DNA from: an uncultured Bacteroidota bacterium
GTDB lineage: Bacteria > Bacteroidota > Bacteroidia > Bacteroidales > P3
DNA length: 64,000 bases
Reading direction: 5' to 3'
NCBI GenBank assembly: GCA_902771735.1
Contig: CACXXO010000007.1
Coordinates: forward strand, 124,001-188,000
Made by a program: the position numbers and the translations under genes
The notes under the pieces: model-generated
Told to the model about the DNA's origin: nothing
Seen by the model: only the letters and a program-made list of their open reading frames with translations
The model's database searches: none
Shown here: piece after piece, positions 59,855 to 64,000 of the stretch
How the letters are laid out: each line of letters begins with the position of its first letter
Numbering within the stretch: the first letter of the stretch is position 1

Positions 59855-60358
59855 TCAACAATTCGGGTCGTACAAATCAACAATCTCGTAGGGGTTGCCA
59901 ATTTGTTCGATAAATTTCAACATATCGTCGCGAGTTATCACCAACGACGCGTGGTTGTCGTTGGGGTGAAAGCTCACTTTTTCGGCGTTCAGAAGGTTGC
60001 GGTCGACGAACAGTGTCACCTCGTGGTTCACGTCGTTGACCAGCGTGAAAAGCGAGACGCTGCCGGGCTTCACGCCCAAGTAACGCATCATGCGCTCGGG
60101 GCTGGCAAAACTCAGTTTCCCTTGATGGAGGCGGTGTTCCATATCGTGGATATCCATCGGGAAACGGCTGTCCATGATGACAAGGTAGTGGCGGTTGCCC
60201 TTGTGGTTGCGGAAGAAGAGGTTCTTGCAAAGGGTCGTCCCCTCGCCGCGGTAGAACTGGGCGGCAATCTCGATGGTCGGCGCCTCGGGATGCTCGTAGT
60301 AGTCGAAGGGAATTCCCATTCGTTCAAGGGTTTCGTATACTTGCGGTTGTCCGATCAT
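59855..60358 (-). CDS. YbaK/ProX-type aminoacyl-tRNA deacylase
   Basis: 167 residues from the ATG at 60358. PFDYYEHPEAPTIEIAAQF at the start, LCKNLFFRNHKGNRHYLVIM with the conserved Lys, and GVKPGSVSLFTLVND near the end are typical of ProX/PrdX proteins that hydrolyse Ala-tRNA-Pro. Cytoplasmic. Overlaps the metalloprotease gene by 4 nt. Confidence 0.88.
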   Translation of the reverse strand: MIGQPQVYETLERMGIPFDYYEHPEAPTIEIAAQFYRGEGTTLCKNLFFRNHKGNRHYLVIMDSRFPMDIHDMEHRLHQGKLSFASPERMMRYLGVKPGSVSLFTLVNDVNHEVTLFVDRNLLNAEKVSFHPNDNHASLVITRDDMLKFIEQIGNPYEIVDLYDPNC

Positions 60359-60927
60359 GGCTGTGCAGTTTTTTGGTAGATATAGCAACCCGCTTCCGAC
60401 GGATGGTCGTAGACGAGAGCATTGGCGGGTTCTTTTCTGATGGTCCAGACGATCATCATATCGCCTGCAGCCGACACGATGAACACAATGCCCAGCAGCA
60501 ACCACAGAAGGCTTCCTATACAGAAGGCCACAATTGTGGGTACAATACCAAGCAGCAACAAAGGCATCAGCGCACCAATGACATACTGCCTTTTGGGCAT
60601 AGGCACGTCGATATGACAATACACCCCACCCGGAAGGAAGCCGAAACTGAGGTGGCGGAAGCCCATGTGCGTGAGGAGGAGCCACGTGATGCCGTGAACA
60701 AGCTCGTGGACCACTATGCCGACCACTAACAGAAGAAGAAACCATGGGAAAATGGTGTGCCATGAGGCCAGTTCCTTGGCGCCGTAAAGGTAATGATACG
60801 GAATGACGAGCAGTGCTCCAACCACTACAAACAAAGCAATAGCCAGCAGGTTTGCCGCCAGCATGCTTATTGTCTTCTTCTGCGGCTCGTAACCTTCCAC
60901 CACGGGAAGCTCTTCGTGCTTCTTCAT
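60355..60927 (-). CDS. DUF3267-type membrane metalloprotease
   Basis: 190 residues from the ATG at 60927 (a GTG 9 nt upstream is an alternative). Four to five membrane helices; zincin motif HELVHG (HExxH) in VVGIVVHELVHGITWLL, and a downstream region GFLPGGVYCHIDVPMPKRQYVIGALMPLL with a possible third ligand. Similar to DUF3267 proteins. Substrate unknown. Confidence 0.8.
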   Translation of the reverse strand: MKKHEELPVVEGYEPQKKTISMLAANLLAIALFVVVGALLVIPYHYLYGAKELASWHTIFPWFLLLLVVGIVVHELVHGITWLLLTHMGFRHLSFGFLPGGVYCHIDVPMPKRQYVIGALMPLLLLGIVPTIVAFCIGSLLWLLLGIVFIVSAAGDMMIVWTIRKEPANALVYDHPSEAGCYIYQKTAQP

Positions 60928-60935
60928 CGCAGGCA

Positions 60936-61883
60936 CTATTTGATGATGCCCAGCTGGCGGCTCATCTCCAGCATGCGGACGATGGGGCGCTTGGCGGCCT
61001 CTATCATCTCGGGGTTCATCAGGATTTCCGGCTGCTCGTCGCGGAGGCAGCGGTAGAGTTTTTCGAGGGTGTTGAGTTTCATGTAGGCGCAGTCGTCGCA
61101 GGCACAGCTCTTGTTGTCGCGCAGGGTGACGAACTCCTTGCCAGGGTTCTCCTTCTTCATCTCGTAGAGGATACCCGTCTCGGTGGCCACGATGAACTTC
61201 TTAGCGTCATTAGCCTTGATGTAATTGAGCATGGCCTTGGTGGAGCCCACGAAGTCGGCCACCTTGAGCAATGCGGGGTTGCACTCGGGATGGGCGATGA
61301 CGGGGGCGTCGGGATGCTCGGCCTTGAGGTGCAGCACCGCCTCGGCCTGCATGGCGTCGTGAACAGTGCAGACGCCGTTCCAAAGCACCATCTTCCGACC
61401 TGTGACCTGGTTGATATATCCACCGAGATTGCGGTCGGGAGCGAAGATAATCTTCTGGTCCTCGGGCAACGAACGCACCAACTTCTCGGCGTTGCCGGAA
61501 GTGCAGATAAGGTCGGAGAGAGCTTTTATCTCCGCCGAGCAATTGACATAGGAGATGACCATGTGGTCGGGATGCTCGGCCTTGAATTTACTAAAATCTT
61601 CAGCCTTGCAACTTTCGGCCAATGAGCAACTGGCTTCCATGTCAGGCAGCAACACCTTGCGGCTTGGATTGAGAATCTTTGCCGTCTCTGCCATGAAATG
61701 GACGCCGCAGAAGACGATGATGTCGGCCGTAGCCTCTTGGGCGCGTTGTGCCAAAGCCAGGCTGTCTCCAATGTAGTCGGAGAGTTCCTGTATTTCGTGC
61801 CGTTGGTAGTAGTGACCCAGAATGACAGCGTTTTTTTCCTTTTTCAACCGCAGGATTTCCTGTTTCAATTGCTCATCGGTCAT
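60936..61883 (-). CDS. nadA: Quinolinate synthase
   Basis: 315 residues from the ATG at 61883. Makes quinolinate from iminoaspartate and dihydroxyacetone phosphate using a [4Fe-4S] cluster. Cluster Cys are in IVFCGVHFMAETAKIL, YVNCSAEIKAL and CACDDCAYMKLN; AHPECNP is also conserved. nadB and nadC are not adjacent. Confidence 0.95.
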   Translation of the reverse strand: MTDEQLKQEILRLKKEKNAVILGHYYQRHEIQELSDYIGDSLALAQRAQEATADIIVFCGVHFMAETAKILNPSRKVLLPDMEASCSLAESCKAEDFSKFKAEHPDHMVISYVNCSAEIKALSDLICTSGNAEKLVRSLPEDQKIIFAPDRNLGGYINQVTGRKMVLWNGVCTVHDAMQAEAVLHLKAEHPDAPVIAHPECNPALLKVADFVGSTKAMLNYIKANDAKKFIVATETGILYEMKKENPGKEFVTLRDNKSCACDDCAYMKLNTLEKLYRCLRDEQPEILMNPEMIEAAKRPIVRMLEMSRQLGIIK

Positions 61884-61977
61884 AATGTTAAAATTTTGAT
61901 TTGAAATTGCAAAAATACACAAAAAAAATGCAAATACGCAAAAATTAATATAATCTATTGTTACACAAGGTATAATA

Positions 61978-62061
61978 ACCCTACCAACACCTTATCAACT
62001 CCTAACCAACTCCTACCGCGGTAGGAGTTGATAGGGTGTTGGTAGGGTCTTCATAGGTAGT
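61978..62061. repeat. 11-nt-unit inverted repeat, copy 6
   Basis: Left arm ACCC TACCAACACCT TATCAACTCC TAACCAACTCC TACC, centre GC, right arm GGTAGGAGTTG ATAGGGTGTTG GTAGGGTCTTC ATAGG. The arms are complementary over about 28 bp once one extra 11-nt unit in the left arm is looped out, which shows that arms grow or shrink by whole units. Confidence 0.85.
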
Positions 62062-62099
62062 TTTACCCTATTGGGTAGTTATCCGTTTTTGCTCTTCCC

Positions 62100-62480
62100 C
62101 TTCATTTGCTCTCATTAAAATTTTTTTATTCTTTATTTATTCGTTTTTATTTTTTTCTTTGTTTGTTAATTTGGTTGATAACTCTGTAATGATTTTATAT
62201 TATCAAGAATTTCAGGTTGATACAATACCTTTTAGATTTAGTTTTTATTGTTGAAAAGGTACTTGAAAACTTTCGTTTTTTCAACACATTAACTATCCTT
62301 TTCTGTTTTCAACAACACTCTTGACAACAACTAACAATCGTTTTAACTCTCATGTGTTGATATTTTATTCTGCATTGATATTCTTTTTTTTAGCCGTCTC
62401 GGTAATAAAATGTTGATAATTTCCAGCCTTTCATAATGAATGACTTGTGTTTTTATCGTAATTTTGCAGTCAGAAAAAGT
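62100..62480. other. Candidate chromosomal replication origin (oriC)
   Basis: AT-rich tract with four TTWTCAACA motifs (62249-62257 and 62411-62419 on the minus strand, 62278-62286 and 62306-62314 on the plus strand) and near-matches at 62173, 62200, 62215 and 62355. TTATCAACA differs from the DnaA box TTATCCACA by one base. T-rich stretches at 62117-62165 could be an unwinding element. All genes left of it to 49.9 kb run leftward and all right of it rightward; parS sites are 2.5 and 9.6 kb away. No dnaA gene is present. Confidence 0.5.
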
Positions 62481-62497
62481 TATAAACATTGGATGAA

Positions 62498-62938
62498 ATG
62501 AAAGAAATAATTCCTATAGCCTGCGACCATGCCGGCTACGAACTGAAGTTGAAAGTTATCGAACATCTGAAGTCTAAGGGTTTCGATGTAAAAGATTGTG
62601 GAACAAATAGTACTGATAGCTGTGACTATCCCGACTTTGCCCATCAGGTAGGCAGTGCATTGAACAAAGGCGAGTATAAACGCGGCATCGTTATTTGTGG
62701 CAGTGGCAACGGTGTACAGATGACTGTCAACAAGTATCCCCATGTGCGTTGTGCTCTTTGCTGGACACCCGAGATTGCCCATCTTGGACGTCAGCACAAC
62801 GACTGCAACTGCATCTCCATACCTGCCCGTTTCATCAGCGAGGAGACCGCCCTGCAGATTGTCGACGAGTACCTGAATACCGAATTTGAGGGTGGCCGTC
62901 ATCAACGCAGGGTGGAGAAAATCAGCCAGTTGTTATGA
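62498..62938 (+). CDS. rpiB: Ribose-5-phosphate isomerase B
   Basis: 146 residues from the ATG at 62498. IPIACDHAGYELK, GIVICGSGNGVQMTVNKYPHVRCALC and ARHNDCN-type block (LGRQHNDCNCISIPARF) are RpiB/LacAB signatures. Interconverts ribulose and ribose 5-phosphates. It overlaps deoC by 4 nt; together they serve pentose and deoxynucleoside use. Confidence 0.94.
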   Translation: MKEIIPIACDHAGYELKLKVIEHLKSKGFDVKDCGTNSTDSCDYPDFAHQVGSALNKGEYKRGIVICGSGNGVQMTVNKYPHVRCALCWTPEIAHLGRQHNDCNCISIPARFISEETALQIVDEYLNTEFEGGRHQRRVEKISQLL

Positions 62939-63672
62939 TTGACAAAGAGATGGCCCGGCGCGTGTTCTCGTGCATCGACAACACGACGCTCAACGGCACC
63001 GACAACGAGGATCACGTAGCGCGGTTTTGCCGTCATACGCTTGAACTTGGTTCGGTGGCCGCCGTCTGTGTCTATCCGCGTTTCGTGGCTTGCGCCAAAA
63101 GGGTGTTGGCCGGTAGCGGCATACGGGTGGCCTCGGTGGCAGGCGCTTTCCCTCACGGACAGTTGCCTATAAATCTGAAGGTTGAAGAGGTGAAGTATGC
63201 TATCGGCGAGGGAGCCGACGAGGTGGACATCGTCCTCAGTCGCGGTGCCTTGTTGGCCGGCGAGGACAATGTGGTGCGCGATGAGGTGGCGCTGATGAAG
63301 GAATCCTGTCAAGGCAAGACGCTGAAAGTTATCCTCGAAACTGGCGAACTCCCCTCCCCCACCCTCGTTGAAAAAGCTTCGCAGCTGGCTATCGATGGCG
63401 GTGCCGACTTCATTAAAACCTCCACTGGCAAGATTGGCGTGGGAGCTACCCTCGAGGCTGCCGAGGTGATGTTGGAATGCATTGCAAAGAATGTTAAAAT
63501 TAACAAAAAAATCATTGGATTCAAGGCTGCGGGAGGCATATCGACGCCCGAGGAGGCATTGGCCTATGCTAATTTGGCAAAAAAAATTCTTGGTGATGAT
63601 TATGTTAATAATCAAACATTTAGAATAGGTGCAAGCCGTCTAACAGATTGTCTGTATTCGTTTTTAACATAA
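62935..63672 (+). CDS. deoC: Deoxyribose-phosphate aldolase
   Basis: 245 residues. Schiff-base Lys in DFIKTSTGKIG, CVYPRFVACAK, EVDIVLSRGALLAG, GFKAAGGI (second Lys). Splits 2-deoxyribose 5-phosphate to glyceraldehyde 3-phosphate and acetaldehyde. Translationally coupled to rpiB. Confidence 0.95.
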   Translation: MIDKEMARRVFSCIDNTTLNGTDNEDHVARFCRHTLELGSVAAVCVYPRFVACAKRVLAGSGIRVASVAGAFPHGQLPINLKVEEVKYAIGEGADEVDIVLSRGALLAGEDNVVRDEVALMKESCQGKTLKVILETGELPSPTLVEKASQLAIDGGADFIKTSTGKIGVGATLEAAEVMLECIAKNVKINKKIIGFKAAGGISTPEEALAYANLAKKILGDDYVNNQTFRIGASRLTDCLYSFLT

Positions 63673-63677
63673 AAAAA

Positions 63678-63709
63678 TTTGATGGTTTAAGATATTTTTT
63701 GTTACTTTG
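63678..63709 (+). promoter_or_regulatory. Promoter of the serine palmitoyltransferase gene
   Basis: TTTG at 63678-63681 and TTACTTTG at 63702-63709, spacing 20 nt, 29 nt before the ATG. Confidence 0.65.
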
Positions 63710-63735
63710 CACTTTAAAAGTATATATTTTTATAG

Positions 63736-64000
<265 letters not shown>

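Larger units (their letters stand above)
61884..62497. other. Large divergent intergenic region: repeat copy 6 and candidate oriC
   Basis: 614 nt without a gene between nadA (minus) and rpiB (plus). It holds a minus-strand -7 box for nadA (TATTTTTG, 61910-61917), the 11-nt-unit repeat (61978-62061), and a very AT-rich tract at 62100-62480 with repeated TTWTCAACA motifs, then a plus-strand -7 box for rpiB (TAATTTTG, 62459-62466). Confidence 0.7.

Overview
The window is chromosomal DNA of a Bacteroidota bacterium, most likely an uncultured anaerobic Bacteroidales. The grounds are: sigma-ABfr-type promoters (TTTG, about 19 nt, then TAnnTTTG) in front of many genes; no Shine-Dalgarno signals; type IX secretion (T9SS) sorting domains; many secreted lipoproteins; a Bacteroidota gene set (DUF4290 next to murA with an Asp-type active site, SDR-type threonine dehydrogenase, NamZ, gingipain-like C25 and S46 peptidases, serine palmitoyltransferase). 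Coding regions are GC-rich and intergenic regions AT-rich.

Layout. 1-10.2 kb is mostly plus strand: a T9SS-domain fragment, efp, an M28 glutaminyl-cyclase-like lipoprotein, a Rieske-like lipoprotein, manA, zapB-like/zapA, a probable 6S RNA, rny-lgt-gpmA, three tRNAs (Ser, Pro, Arg) and threonine dehydrogenase. 10.3-18.9 kb (minus) holds a two-gene secreted protease operon (DPP11-like S46, then a C25 peptidase with a T9SS tail) and a fimbrillin-like lipoprotein followed by a tiny peptide gene. 19-29 kb: a deoxyhypusine-synthase homologue, an SMR exporter, a NUDIX hydrolase overlapping a serpin tail to tail, the cysS-membrane-porin-PHP-serpin run, a radical SAM/PrsW pair and two tRNA-Ala genes. 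29.2-31.5 kb: nitroreductase lipoprotein, namZ, dut. 31.5-39.3 kb is a visibly AT-richer accessory stretch (DUF4143 ATPase, unknown protein, LRR/T9SS protein, lipoprotein, XRE regulator, dinD, a long hairpin) interrupted by clpP. 39.3-46.7 kb (minus): trmD, M23/LysM peptidase, dapB-ABC importer-NlpC operon, and a TonB-type protein with two lipoprotein/membrane genes. 46.9-49.8 kb: ribBA and a C69 peptidase. 49.9-61.9 kb is an unbroken minus-strand run of housekeeping and envelope genes (nadK, T9SS type B protein, MsbA-like ABC, purB, CpsB-like phosphatase, murA, DUF4290, RluA, ProX-like, metalloprotease, nadA). From 62.5 kb genes run on the plus strand (rpiB, deoC, serine palmitoyltransferase).

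The most interesting structures are non-coding. (1) Six intergenic copies of an inverted repeat whose arms are built from 11-nt units (G-rich unit like GTAGGAGTTGG), plus a seventh locus with unrelated sequence but the same 11-nt period. (2) Two 16-bp parS palindromes (TGTTTCACGTGAAACA at 59822 and TGTTCCACGTGGAACA at 52705) and, close by, a roughly 0.5 kb AT-rich gap with a cluster of TTWTCAACA (DnaA-box-like) motifs, sitting exactly where gene direction diverges: a candidate oriC. (3) A 120-nt interrupted hairpin between an XRE regulator and dinD. (4) A duplicated tRNA-Ala 3' end. No CRISPR array, complete insertion sequence, prophage or rRNA operon was seen.
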